64,000 nucleotides of DNA, taken from NCBI RefSeq assembly GCF_030936135.1, contig NC_082597.1, forward strand, positions 72,267,495-72,331,494, given 5' to 3'. The number at the start of each line of letters is the position of its first letter. The stretch's first letter is position 1. Made by a program: the position numbers and the translations under genes. The DNA is from Gavia stellata. Taxonomy: Eukaryota; Chordata; Aves; Gaviiformes; Gaviidae. Of the stretch, positions 1 through 13,757 are shown in pieces. The notes under the pieces were generated by a model, which had not been told where the DNA came from, made no database searches, and worked only from the letters and a program-made list of their open reading frames with translations.

Positions 1-3000
1 TGGAAGATTCCCCCTGTGTAGAGTTTATTTGATTAGGGCATACCATTATCATATTAAATCCATTATGACTATTGGAAATTACTAACGGTTGCTCTAAGTT
101 TTACAAAGGGATGAGGAGATAATGCAAAGATGTCCTAGGTGTTAGGAATATACAAGGCTAAATCTTGACACAGAAAATCCAAACCAGAGTTCAAATGTAA
201 CATGTAGCCTGGGTCCATGGGCTTCCTCTCTCTGTAGACTCTTTAACAGAAGATGCAGACGTGTGAGAGTGAGCTGGGGCATAAAGGAGTTAAAGTCCCA
301 GGTCTTTAGAAGGATTTTGACATTTCAGTAATATTTAGGTGCCTATTTATTACAGAGAATCTGGGTGTAAAAGTCTTACGCAAAAGCATGAACCAAGCCT
401 GTAATAAAGTTGAGAAATAAATTACAGTCTCATAATTCCTACAGTGGTGTCCCGAGCCAATATAGTCTGAAGGGTAAACCCTTTGTTTTTGTTGTCAATG
501 ACATCAAAATCAGAGAAGAGAATAAAGAAACAGGGGTAAGAATGTGTTTAGTGGGTGTTTGATGAAAGCTATGTGACAGGTAACCCAATCTGCTGGTTCA
601 CTATACAGTTAGTGGAGATAGAGGTCACAACCTGGTCGCAGGAGATTAGTGTATCTCTGGCCTCAAGCAGTGTGGTTACAGAGGGATTATTTTCTTCCTG
701 CTCAGGAACTCTGCCTGTTAAAGTTTGGACACTTCAGTTCTAGACTCAGGACAAAACCTTTGTTTAACACAGGAGGGAAAAATCAACAGAAAAACCACCT
801 CCCTTTGGCCTAGAAAATTCATTGCTATCATTTATTGATAGAATACCAGTAGCACACAAGGTCCAAATCAGGACCCAATGAGTTTAGACTCTGTAAAAAC
901 AGAGAACAGGAATAACGAGCCAAGTTGCTCTGGGTATGGCACCACTTCTGGTCAGCAAGGAAGGGAATGCACCTGATCGACAGTCAATTGCAGTGAACTG
1001 TGGAAGTAGGTGAGCTTAGCTGTAAATGAGCTTGCTCAGCTATCAGAGGAAGACCAGCCATGCACGTGCTAATTACCCACCTGAAAAATTATTTTTGCAT
1101 ATGTTAGTCTATTCTTCACCCCTTGCTGTTGGAGTTAGACTGCTGCCGTACCCCAGCTAGCTCACTTCGATCTATGCTCCATGGCATTCTGTACCCTATT
1201 ATCATCCGTCCTGTGTGAAGGAGAAGACACAATTCCAGTTAAAGCAGGAGGTGGCTGATCACGCCAAGCTGCCAGGTAGCAAACAAAGAGTCGCTGGGAA
1301 GAGCACAGTGGCCTTTGGAGGCTCTTGTTTGAGGGTGCCCTGAAACACTCTTGATTTCAAAGTAAGCCCTGCAGTAATGCCATAGTCAGTCTGTGGCAGG
1401 AATAAAGTTCACTGAGCCTGAAGGACAGAGGCAATTTCCAATGAAAGAATACATCCTTCACCCAGAGCTTTCACTGCTTTATGAGCTTATAAGGGCCTTA
1501 ATTTTTGCCTGTTTTGAAGAATAACTCAGGTTTAATACAGGCTGTAGCTTTCCGTGAATCTGGTGATTTCTCTCTCAGCCTTTACACAAGCAAATCATCT
1601 GTCTCTTAGTTAGGATCAATATAAAATAAAATGAATGCCCAATAGAAGCAGGTTATGAATTTTGATCAAGACAGCATCTTTCTCTTACACTGGTTTAATT
1701 TACAAATGTTGTAGGTAATTACACTTACTAAAGTAAAATAAAAATTAAAATTTATGAATTTGTACTGTGCTCCTAGCAATGAAGAGATTAAAAATCAGTG
1801 CTAAATTTACTTTGACATGAATACTGATTCAGTACTCCCAGTGGGGTGAATTCTGAATTATATTGAATATTGTCAGCATTTCATTATACTGAGCTCACTA
1901 CAAGGGATTGAGAGCAGATAGCAGGAATGATTTCACAGACAGCCTTTCATAAAAGCCCTTTAAAAAAAAGAAGAAAGAAAATCTATCAACATCATTTTTA
2001 TATCAATCTTGTTTATTTTTCTCTCTTGAGTTTATATCTCCTGAAAATATTAATAATTCAGACTGTTTTGCCAAAGTTATGAAATCATGAAGTCTTTGCT
2101 ATTGGTTATAACAGTGCACAACCCAGGTCCAATTCTGGCATTTTTGATTAGTGCTCCACTCATTTCAAGGGCTGCTCTCCATTTAGTGCAGTAGAGAAAC
2201 TGGCTCTGTGTCCTTCTAAAGGAAGATCCAAGCTTTCCAAAAAGAATATCATATGGTACCCCTCTCCGTGCAGAACTGCAGTCCTAATGGATAGTCCCTC
2301 AGGAGAGTCGGCTATTTTGTTCATGTTACATAGTGTTTCCATCTGCTGCAGTTGCTCATTCTCCATGTAAAGCTTTTGCCACAAGTTGCGTTCCTACTTT
2401 AGTTGCATTTAGGCTGTTTTGCTGGCTATAAGCACCTCTTCCTGGCTTGTGGGATGAAACCAGTGAGATAGTCAGTTAAGGTATTTATAGCTGAAGTTTG
2501 GTACACTGGAGGCTCATAAACCCAAGCTGTAGCTAAAGGAGGCAGATGGTTGGCTTGGGGCGTTCAACCCTTGCCTTGAAAAACCAAACAGGTTCCTGTA
2601 CCCTTTGGTGCCAGATGTCAAAACAGGCTGTCACCAAGAAGAAAGGTCTAAGAAAAATCTGAGGGTGCAGAGCGCAGAATAATACTGAAGTCCCTAATGG
2701 TAGTGCTGTGACACTTGGTTAATTAGCGTTTTCACATTGCTTTCCAGTCCACGTGTGAAATGCAATGTAGTATTAAATTATGGTTTCCTTATTGATTTTG
2801 TCAGTCTTTTGCGTAGCATCTTCCTTGCTGTTTATATTTCTCATACATTGTGCAAAGTGTAATGCAGAGCTTATTTTAAAATGCTGCTAATGAAAACATT
2901 GGACGAATGATAGAATATAGAGCTGCTAGAAAAGACCATCTAGATAAAGAAAAGAACTGCATACTTGACTACTCTGAAGATCATTCCACCTTTGGTAGAA

Positions 3001-6000
3001 ATCTGAACACTAATTGCATTAATTTTGTCATTCAAAAAGAAGAAAGGACCCACAGTTTTCTACTGTTTATGTTCCTTGATAAAAGAGATTATAAACTGGC
3101 ACAGTTTTGAGGTTTTCTGCAGTTGGGATTGGTGGCTGACTTCCACTGCAGAGGACTGGGACACACAGGCACAAGTCACATAGAAAAATGCTACGAGCAC
3201 TCTAGGGTCCTCGTTTAGTATTTGACAGCTTTTGCACTGACACCAGTGAGCGAAGAATCAATCCCTGGGAAGGAAATCTTGCTTCAGCTGAAGTCAGTGG
3301 AGCTTCGTCCTGTATCTACAACAGACTAGCATTTGGTCTTTGTCTATAATGCAGTGCAAGTAGAGCATGACTGTTCTTAAAAATGCAGGGCCTGAGCTCA
3401 AGTCCATCTGCCCAAGCTGGATAGACTGGAAGTAATTATTGTATGTGTATTTTATTATCATTTGAAGCTAAAATCACCCAGACTTCAAAGAGGCTAGGAT
3501 TTAGCACTGAATGTGGGAAAACCTAAAATATAACAGCTGAGTGTACCTACCAGTAGCTGTCTTTTATTATGAACTATAAGCGATAGAAGTTTCTTCCGTG
3601 TTTATCAGATTCCCTGCACTCTGTTATTTTTTTCTTTTCCATACTTTTAATTTTTTTGGTTTTTTCCATTAGTACTCAATTTGTTACATAGCAAGAGCAA
3701 ATATTTTAGTAATAGCCATGCCCATAGTGCCTGTTTCAGACTTCATTTTACAAACTCAGTTAGATATGCATTTTCCCCTCCCATGTTTTTCATTATTTTC
3801 AGCTTGGTTAGAAACTATTTACATTTGTGTTTTTCTGAATGAAAATGCCAATTCCCACAGAGAAATTCCTTGACTGGATATAAGCACTCACACTATAAAA
3901 CTTAAGTAATGCAGAAAAAGGCACAGGTAGTACTGGTAGGAGAGGAAAGGCGCAGTGTTCAGCTGAATTATAATGATGAAAATCAGCCTCTGAAATCTGT
4001 TCCTCTTGCTAAACTGCTCAGGATGACCCACTGCAATTCACAAAATTAACAGAGCCCCGCAAGTGAATTGTGCCCTTATGTTAAAACACAACTCCCCTTG
4101 TGTCACACTGTGTTTAATGGCCTAGGAGTCTATCTTTCCTGTTGCAACTTAAAGGAAAAAGGACCCACAACATAAAAAAAAAAAAGTGGTAAAATGGCTT
4201 TGCATGATGGCGGGAAGAACTGATTTTTGTGGGCTTTTTCTTACCCTGGAAAAAACTCAGCATTGTCTGGTTCACGAAGTTTTCATCCCCTATCCCTCCC
4301 TGTCCTTATTTGCATACAACAAGAAATGAAATAAGGTACAGTCTGGCTATGTGATTTATCAAAGTTTATAAAGGAGAATAACAAATGAAGAACTGCACCT
4401 CGGCCTTCTAAGTCCCAGCTTAGTGATTTCTTCGTAAGATTTCAATTCTTCAAGAATCTGTTTCAGGACCTTCTCTAATTAGGATGTGATTAAAAATGTA
4501 TTTTTATAGTCTCTAAAGGGAAGAAATTGGAGATGGATTCATATTCTAAAATTCCAGTCCAAACATCAGAAACTCAGAAGTGTAGATATCCAGGCTGCCT
4601 GGAAAAATTATATTACGGCAGTTGTGTGTACACACTGTGTTATTTTTAATTCATTTGAATTCCTTTCCTTAGGATAAATGGCAATTGCACTAGTTCTCTA
4701 GCTGTCAATAGTACATGACACCACTGTAATTCTTAGCGGTTATTTTAGCCTCTGTTCACTCCAGAGGTTACACATTTGGTTTCTTTAGAAAAATACTGCC
4801 ACTGTAACTTACTCATTATAACTTCCCCTCCGCTGCCTCCTCTGCTGAATAACAGAGTAAAGGCTGAGGAGAGGGAGTTTGATTTCTTGCTCTTACAGCC
4901 TTGGCTGTAACAGCTCTGGTACACATGTGGAAAAGAGAGAGCAAGAGTGTGACAGAGAGTGCACAGGTGTCTGCTGAGGCTGAAAGGAAGACGTGGGAAT
5001 CCTGCCTGCTGTTGAGGATGAACAGTTCTGATACTCTCTAAAAAGCCTCTTCTTGCTAGTGCATAACCCTCATGTGTGATGGCAGTTCTTTCATTCTCAT
5101 CATCCTTTCTCATTCCTTCCGCTTCTTAAAAGATATGTTTCTATTTAAAGAATTAATTACGACTATTATTGTTTTGTCTCATGTCATTATCTTACCCTGC
5201 GGTGGGTTTAAGGGTGGTGTGCTAGTGGCAGGGATGTGCATGTAGAGGAGCAGGACTTTTCTGTCTGAGGTCTCAAGGTCAGCTACCTCTTTAACAGGGA
5301 GGCAGGCAGAACAGATCCCAGCTCATGAGAGATCACTATTTTGTCGTAAGGTTTGCAGGATTGAGTTCTTATTTTTGCAGGTATAGTAAATATACGATAC
5401 TGGTTGTAATACAGCTTTGGTCTGATTAAATGAAGCCCTGTTTGTGCAAGTCAAACCAGGCTAGTTCACACAGGCAGTGTCTGGACTGTCTTTGGTGATG
5501 ACCATGTAGTGCGAACCCCGGGTCTCAGACCAAGTAGTGCAAAATGGCTCATGTCCACCCTGCTCAGGCTTAACACTGCAAAATAAGAAGGTCAGATATC
5601 GAGGAGAGGTTGCTGTGTTCACCATTGCCTGTATACTGTGGTAAAATCCATCTGTATTTTCCCTGCTGTCTCTGTGGGGCAGGTAAGCCACATTACTTAC
5701 CCACCTTCAAGGACACACCTTTTTGGCAGTGAAGACAGCTGGCTCAATGCCTCCAGCAGAAAGAAGGAACAGGGTATGCTTAGTCATTTCTTCCACATTA
5801 TGAGACTGATCCTTCTTGCTTGGAAACTGAAAAATGTTTTTTTCAGTGGGAACAGAATCAAACTGTAAATGCATCTTAGTAGAAAAATCTATGAAAGCAA
5901 GGGGTTGCATGAAAATTAGCCTGGAACAGGAAAAATACAGAATGAGGAAGGGAGAATTTATATATCATAGATATAGATGTTGTTTCTGTAACAGTTGTTT

Positions 6001-6427
6001 TGGAACTGGCCTGGAAACTTGCTCTTTCTTTTTTTTTTCTTTCTGCTGGCAACTGAAAAAAAAAAAAAATCCAGTGTTTTTAATCAGGCAGAAGAATTGC
6101 AACAATACTGACTACTGTCATCAATGATTGCCAACCACACCCCCAATTATTTGTTACTCAAGCATAAATTTCCCACTGAAATTCAGATTTATGGCAATTA
6201 GAAAACAAAAAAATCTCACTGTCAATGTATAAACAGGAAAGAAAATGGCCATGCCTGTCAGACCACTTTCTTCCATCACACTCCTTATCCATGTTTTCCA
6301 ATTTCATCCCTGATTTAAGCACACAATAGGTTCTTTTTGTATATTAGTTCATGTGTACTGCAATATTTTACAGGTGTACTTCCACTGAGCTGTTAACTAA
6401 AAAATCAAACTATCTGGCCTTTTTTAG
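1..6427 (+). other. PIK3C2G: Intronic sequence of PIK3C2G upstream of the first recognised C2 exon
   Basis: The exon at 6428 begins with an acceptor and in mid-codon, so the sequence before it is intron and may hide further upstream exons. The PX-domain exons expected here in gene order could not be identified with confidence. One weak candidate lies at 445-535 and is reported as a finding. The stretch otherwise holds AT-rich unique-looking sequence, a degenerate CR1-like fragment near 2905-2945, poly-A runs near 4170 and 6054, and a poly-T run near 6030. The short open frames in it lack flanking splice signals and recognisable domains. Confidence 0.6.
2905..2945 (-). mobile_element. Degenerate CR1-like fragment
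   Basis: The string resembling ATAGAAT.TAGAGCTGCTAGAAAAGACCATCTAG matches the reverse-complement CR1 3' end (AGAATCATAGA...GGAA.GGACCATCTAG) with many changes. It is an ancient copy and the boundaries are uncertain. Confidence 0.35.
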
Positions 6428-6522
6428 GTCCTCAATCAACTGATCATAAGCCTGGAGTACAATTAGCCATATCCTATGAGAGCACCCGTCTAACAATAAT
6501 GTTGAAACACATGAGGAACCTT
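6428..6522 (+). CDS. PIK3C2G: PIK3C2G exon, start of C-terminal C2 domain
   Basis: This 95-nt internal exon follows a polypyrimidine-AG acceptor (tttttag) and ends at a consensus donor (gtgagt). It starts with two bases of a codon and then reads PQSTDHKPGVQLAISYE, continuing to STRLTIMLKHMRNL. This matches the linker and first beta strands of the C2 domain that closes class II PI3-kinases (VQLxISYE...LKHMxN pattern). The protein is a lipid kinase making PI3P/PI(3,4)P2; in mammals the gamma isoform is mainly hepatic and endosomal. The phase-0 donor joins cleanly to the exon at 22919. The upstream partner exon must end in phase 1 and was not found. The isoform is named by comparison with PIK3C2G from memory and by the adjacent PLCZ1. 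Confidence 0.88.
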
Positions 6523-9287
6523 GTGAGTATTTTTATCATAATCTTTAACTCATAAGTCCTTGCATTTGCAGAGTACTGTGAAAACATTAATCCTCAAACA
6601 TCCTTTCTGAGATAACTAATTTTAACTCAAAAAAATTGTGATGCTGTTCTGTCATCATTTAGCTCTTGCTTTCTTCCTTTGAGCTCGTTCAGTATAGTTA
6701 CAGGTATGGGACAGATACAGAAACTGGGTTTCCTTAATGACTGGTAATGGCCTTTTCCAGGCCATATAGAAACCCAATTTTAATGATGGTTTTGGCCCTT
6801 TCAGCTGACACATTTTGATACCAGTCAGACATAAGGCATCACGCAGCTGCATGACTTTTTGTAGGATGTCAGCCTGGCATTATTGATTGATTATCCATAC
6901 ATCTCTTTCAAGTCCGGCATGAGTGGTCTATGAACAGGGAAGAGCTCGGCAGAGGGAGTAGTGCTGTATTTTAAGAAGCAATGTCATTCGGTGGGGTGAT
7001 GCTCAGCTTTGTAACACGCTCTCTGTCACAAGGCTAAGTGGTAAACGCTGTGCGTTCCTGGAGCCAGACTATGAGAGGGGGAAGCTGGCAGTGTTCCCGT
7101 AGCACAAGACAGGTGAAATTGGCTGATGAGGATATCTTGAGAGATCTAGCTGGTGCCATGTGCGATCTCTCGGCTGAAGCAGCGTGTCTGCTGTTTCATA
7201 ATGAGTTCAGCCGCCTAGATGTGCTCTTGAATTCCCAATTGCTCAAGTCTCAAGTAATGGCTGTGGCAAAGAGATCCTTCACTATCTTTGTTTAGCTAGG
7301 AGATCAAAGCATTTATTAACTGTTGCGGGTTCTCATTGCACACACTGATGCCACCTCCAGCCCAAACTGGATTGCAATCACTTTCCCTAAATGGGGCCAA
7401 ACTGAGGAGCTTATGTGAGCACCAGCCAGTAATAAAATGAGGCTGAATGTTTAAGTAGTTGTATGAGACACGTGAGGCTTACATAGCTCCAACTGTTCTC
7501 CGTTGACTGCTCTGGCTTCTGATCTACAATTCAACCATGTTCATTTTGGTCTATAACATCCAATAAGTCCCTGTCCTGAGAGACTTGTCTTTTGTTTCCT
7601 GTGTGCCACCTTGACAGGTGAGATCATCCTCCACTGACAGGTCCAATTTACACAAACTTACCTTTAGGATATAGTATAAGACCCTCTTTATTTTTTTTAT
7701 TGTCCTTTTTAAAGCTAAGTGACTTTGATAAACTTCTGGTAATGTTCTAGTTGATGGGAGGGGTATGTTTAAGTGATTGCCATGCTGATGATGTCAGTGT
7801 GAGTTCAGACAGGTGATGTGGAGATGCACACAAACAGACCTACAGATGTTGGAAATAGTCTTTCTCCTTGTTTCCATTATTTTTAGTGTATAGGCTCCTA
7901 ACAGTGTTCTTTAACTTAGAACATTCCAGCCATTTAATTAAATGAAAATAAATTACAGCATAGATAGCTGTGTATAGCAAAAATAAAAGCCAGGGTTCAG
8001 TTCACTTCATTATGGAAAGGGGCAATGCAACTTTAAGTTATTGTCTGGCTTTTGAAAGTAGGTGACTTAAATCAAATCCATTTTAGTGAGCTTGCAGAGA
8101 AGTTGTAGGAGTCCAGTTCAGTAAGACTAGTAGTGATTCATGACTTGAAAATAAGGTCATTCTTTTAGCAGCCTAACTTAGGCAATCACGTTTTTAAATC
8201 CCGGGCTTCTGATTCCTTCCTTCCATCCGGCCATCCATCCATTGTCATCTGATCTGAAATATGAAATAGTAGTGCTTTGAGGTACTGTGATACTGCACTG
8301 CCTTCAGACTAGTAACCTATAACAGAAAGGTTCTTTATCCCATTAATAATCTTCTCAGCTTTCCAGTCATAGAGATCAATCTCTCTGACATGCTCTCTTT
8401 TCTTTTTCCTTTCCTTTGCTTTTGCCTTTTTTGGTTGAGCTGAACAGGGATTTTAAAAGTATGCCAAGATCATATCTTATTCAAGACATGTTAAAGCTAT
8501 TTCAGGTATATTCAGTCTTTTGCAGACTCTCACTAATTATATTTTAGTGGTTCATCTGTGCAGAGATTACTTTGCTATCTTGTTTTATTTCATAATTTAT
8601 AGTAAATAATTTTTGTGCTGCTCTACCCCATTTAATTTATCTCTTTATAGAGATTTTATGATGTGTTCAGATGTGAAAATAATTGTAGTGGGCCAAATTA
8701 ATCCCAAATGTAGCTTCATACAACTGACAGGAATTGTGATAGAGACTTTTGATCCATGTAAATAAATTTTATTTACTATTTGTGTGTGTTTACTTCTAGG
8801 GGTTTCAATAGGGAATCTAGATCCTGCTGTGCAAATCCTATATTAATATACAACGCACAAGAGAATCCCTAAGGAGACGGTATTGTTTATAGCCATTGTC
8901 AAGTGTCACATAGGTTTTTTAAAGGACGAAGTCGAAATAGTGCAATACTATAGCTTTGCAGGTTTTTTTCATGAACCCCATTCATGTGGGATGTCATAGG
9001 CAAAAAACGCTATAGCAGTTGAGAGAGCATTGGTCTGGTGCAGACCTGCCAGAGGACTGTCTTATGTGTGTGCACGTGTGGACTCCGCAGTGCAGGCACT
9101 TTTGATCTGATGCATCCACATGTGCCAAATTTGCTGCAGATGTACAAGTCAGTCATCCCTAGATCTGCTTCAGAATGTCCTCTCCATTGTCCTCTCATCA
9201 ACATTTCAGTCGTGTTACGAAAGCAGGTCCTGCTTGAAGAAAACTCTATCAAAAATGCTTCAAAGACCAACAATGGAGAACAGCCTT

Positions 9288-9352
9288 ATAGATTTTGCAG
9301 CTGTAAAGGACCATTAATCTAATCTAATCTAACCTCGTGTAAAGCACAAGCT
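9288..9352 (-). mobile_element. Ancient CR1 3'-end fragment with TAATC repeats
   Basis: ATAGATTTTGCAGCTGTAAA followed by GGACCATTAATCTAATCTAA and CTAACCTCGTGTAAAGCACA resembles an old amniote CR1 type (ATAGATTC...GGACCATT.TGATCATCTAGTCTGACCTCCTGTATAACACAGG). A short TAATC tandem run occurs in the middle (9315-9333). Orientation is as for the other antisense copies. Family assignment is by eye. Confidence 0.5.
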
Positions 9353-11115
9353 ATATTTTTTCAGACAAAAACTTGCATGTAGATCAGCAATGCAGACAGA
9401 AAAACTGTTTGAACAGAGAGATGTAAGACTGGTTGCAAATGTTTGTCTGCAGCTTAACACTGTGGGTGCCCAATGAAGACAAGTTCTGTTAAATAAATAT
9501 TTATAAGATACTAACAATGTTTCAGTCTCAAGATTTTCCTCAGCAATTCATAGTTTTATTTGAATCTTGAGATTCTGTAAGTCAGGTGACTCATATCAGA
9601 CTCATTGCTGAGGAAAAAAACTTTAAATCCCATTTTCAAACATACAAAAGCTGTGATGCTAATAAAATACAATTTTCCAAACATGTATATTACATAGTTT
9701 TAAGTCAGCCTCTTGGGGCATTACTTGTTCCACTCAAATGCAGACCGTGCAACACTGGGCACTTTATGCATAGTCAGTACAGGCAATATTGCTTTAATAA
9801 AGTGAAGCTGGGCTAGAAGGAAACCTTTGTGTAGGAATGAAAACCAGAAAGGTTATATGGAGAGACCAGGAGAGTTTTCCTCTGGAGTCATGGAGGATGC
9901 AGCAGCTGGAGGGGATGAGATAGGGCAGGCTTCTCCTACAAACACAATAGTGCAGTACCTGGCAAGTGCACTAAGTGGTCTTAGGAGGAAGATACAGGAG
10001 CCCTTGGGGAGGTTTGTTTTGGCATGAGAAAGGACTTGTTAGCTAAGAACAAAAGCAGTCCAGTTGTGGCAGCACAATACCCAGCGAAAAGGCAGCAGGC
10101 GGGAATGGGAGCAGAGGGGGAGTGCTAGGAGGAAAGCCTGAGAGTCTACCTTAAAAACATAGGCTCCTAGGTCTGCATAGTAGCTGTGGAGGTGGATTTA
10201 TGAAAATTGAAAGACACGTGGGTTTTGAACTTGAAATGCTGAAGTTCAGTTCCATTCATCTGTATCAACCAAGACAGAGAATGGGGGATATCAAGACCAT
10301 ACCAGATCTTGCATAGAGCCGACTGTGGGCTGGCTTAGTACTGCACACCCAGAAAGACCCAGGCTACCTACTGCTGCACTGCTGGGTTGGCTCCTCTGTT
10401 CAAAAAGACACTAGAGGCAAAAGAAACAGCCATTTCTGAAGTTCAGCAAAGACTGGCTAATAGATTTCTTTTCCTGCTTCACAGAGAAGCAGAAGGGAAC
10501 AGTGGTTTAGTGTTGGCTCAGAAGGAAGTCTGCTTTGTCTGCCGACTTCATTGCCATGACTTCAGGCATGCCCTGTTTTTCTAGATAAGCAGCTAAACTT
10601 TCAATCCTTGCTGCTAAACGTTTTTGCCCGTTACTTCTTGTGGACAGAATAACTCCTGAGGGGTAGTGGGGAGGAGAAACAAAGCCAACTTATCCTGAAC
10701 TTCATGCCAATAAATGTAAAATGTTACTAGAATTCAGGAAAGCGTGTGTGGGTGATGAATTCAGAACCAATTTTAAAGGGGGAAAATTTGCTGGAAGAAA
10801 AATAAACTCCCACAGTACTTTCCAAAACTACTTCCAGCTTTCCTTTTATAAAAGCTCTGAAGCTGTCATGTACCAGTCGTGGTGATTAATGATTCTGGGA
10901 TAGCTGACATGTGGGTAACGAATTAGTAATCAGCTTTAGGCTTACACAGACATCCAGCCTCTTTCCATTTTGTGTCCTACGCCATCCGAGTACAAATCAC
11001 TTCCAAAAACCTTTGTGAGACATGATGGCTTATATGCTTTGGGAAGAAAGGTGAGAGCCAAGCTTTCCCTAAATCACAGGGATGAAATCTGTTTCTAAGC
11101 CTGCAGGTGCAGGGC

Positions 11116-11193
11116 TGTAGGGAAGTTCCCACATACGGTACAGGTAGGTGCTCTTGTAGGGAAGTTCCCACATACAGTACAGGTAGGTGCTCT
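11116..11193. repeat. 39-bp direct tandem duplication
   Basis: Two adjacent 39-base copies beginning TGTAGGGAAGTTCCCACATA differ at one position (CGG versus CAG). The near identity suggests a recent local duplication inside the PIK3C2G intron. Confidence 0.9.
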
Positions 11194-13757
11194 TGTCCCT
11201 TTGCTGGGCTTTGCCTCTAGCTTGAGGTGGGTAAGGGGTGGGGATTTTGGTTCAGTCTTAGTTGGTTCCCATCGTTCCTCTCATGGGCCTGCTAACTTTT
11301 ACACTTTATGAATATCATTATATAGATTTAAATAGAAAATACATTACCTGCCAGCAATGCAATGCCTGCCAATTAAATAAAAAGCCACGTTATCCTTTCA
11401 GAATATTATGAACGTATCCTGCTTTCTTTACTGCAGCCCATAGATCAGCCAACAGGGATTGGGAAGAAGTTGCAGAGGTAGGCCAAGCCTGGCCAGTCAT
11501 CCAGGGATGGAAAACAAGTGGAAAAAATCTCTTTGAACGGAATAAAAGTTATTCAGAAAGCATTGGTGACAGAATGAAATCAGCAGTTTGGCTGATGGAG
11601 GGAGGTAACACATTCAAATGGGGTTCTCCCTAGACTGGCACAGAAAAACAGAATAAAAAGCCATGAAAAGAAAGCTCTTGTACCAACTCTAGCTTATAAA
11701 GAATTTGGATTTAATTTTATATTCATAGAAAATGCTTTTACTTCTAAAATGAATGCAAATTAGCTTAGATAGACTATGTTCTCTTTTTGGACTGAAAATT
11801 AGCTGAATGCCTGTAAAGAAAGGGTGCTACTACTCAGCAGTAGTTTAAATTGGGAAGAGATGAGGTCTGTTCTTGTGGCACAGGGATTACTGTTGGATTC
11901 CAACATATTTGTTATGAAAGGTGTTTGACAAATATGTTGTACAGAAAGTTGTGTTATTATTTCCTGTTAAACCCTTTAATCTGTCACAGCTGCAGTACTG
12001 CCTCAGCTCTAAATTCAAACTGCTAATTTTTAAATAAGTAATTCCCTACATAGCTGATATGTGCTGAATAAGAAAAAAAACCAAAACCAACAACAAACAC
12101 TGTGCTCTGTTTAATAATATCAGTGATCTGGGAGATGAAGGTGAACATAGATTAAATTTGCCAGTGGTTGCAAATGAAGAAAACATTAAAAATAATAGTG
12201 GAGACAGACCAAGATCAAGAGAATAAAAGTAATTTCCAGAACGCTACAACCAGCTTGGACAAATGAAAAGTATTTCCTCAGGGAGGTATAGATCTGTCCC
12301 ACAGTAATGTGAAGATAAAACAAGCAAATGGTGAGACATGAGGTTGCTATGAGAGATGCCAATGAGAAAGGCCAGATCGTGGTGTCATGGTGCAGAAAGA
12401 AAGCAGTTCATCTTTATAAGGCTTTGATAGTAAAATATTTCTCTCAGGACAATTTTTTAGAACTAGAATACAAGCTCAAAGAACAGTTCTCAGTAGGGTT
12501 ACTTGGGACTGATTGATTCTTCAGGAGTGATTTATTGTTAACAAAACTTAACTTAGTGAAGAACAGCCTAGCAAGGACACAAGTCAATTGTGCAAATATT
12601 TAAGGGAGAAGACAGCAAGGTTCAAGAGGAATTATTTAGGACATGGAGCAAGAGCGTAATAGAAGTAATAAGAGGTAATTAAGGAGCAGAAATTGTGTGC
12701 ATCATATAATGAAATGCTTTCTTACAAAGGGAGATGGAAAGCTGTAGAATAATCTAAAGAAAAGTGGAGGGAGCTCTGTACAGTTGAGAAATTAAAAATA
12801 GTCTGGATCAGGCATATACAGACTTTTTTAACTCATTAAGAAATTCAGAAGAAAAATAGTGCAGGGTGAAGACACAGATAACAGTGTCACTATTTCTTTA
12901 TGCATTTTTATATTCACTTACTATCTGTGCTTAGGCAAGGAGAAAAAAGAATATGTATCTGACAAAAAGACAGAAACAGAACAACAGCATTCTCTTGTGT
13001 TTTTTTTCTCAAAGGCTAATTTTCTTTCATGCCCTCTAACAGTCAGCAATGGTGTTAATCCTGAGTGATTTCAAAAGGAAAGTGAAATGGGAATGTTGTC
13101 TTAAGTATTTGTTCTCCCCTGTGCTTTATTAAAAAGAGCAGAAATTCTGGGATATATGTTTCTAAGGTGCAAACTAGATCAGTCTTACCTCAGCCAGTAG
13201 GTAAACATAGACTCTGCAACTAAATATTCATCTAAAAATTGAATGTTCCAAGCACAACAATAATATAGGGTTAAAAGCAATGGAATTTATCTTCTTTACA
13301 GACTTAGTGGTAATTCTGGAATAAAAGCTTCAGAGATCTGTTCATGAAATCTGCTCTCTGCATTCTATGCCCTGCACCAATGTTGCTTATCCATAGAAAA
13401 ATATAGTTTTAAAGCATGACTGAACCTTGATTTCTTTCATCTGTGCAAAAAAAGCTGAGTTTAAATGACCTAAAGATAGCAGTATAGCATGTGGTTCCAG
13501 AATCTAGAACACATCTTGTCACCTCCTTCTCTTTTGGAAAAAAACTCCTATGTGAGTCTTGCTCACATCTTCTACTGAGAGTTGTACATTTAATGCATTC
13601 ATACTTCTGGTTATACAGTCACCTTCTTCTATATTATTTTTGCAGCTTTGGTGACAATTTTATACCCATATGGTGCTATGTGGAGCACCCAGTAATCTAG
13701 TCCTGAGCACTGGTGAAGTATTAGAGGGGTGTTAGAGCTCAGGAGCTAGACTGAGGG

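Noticed and set aside
2160..2384. 74-codon frame on - with a coding-like appearance
   Set aside because: No family recognised, no splice sites fitting either gene, and it is antisense within PIK3C2G.
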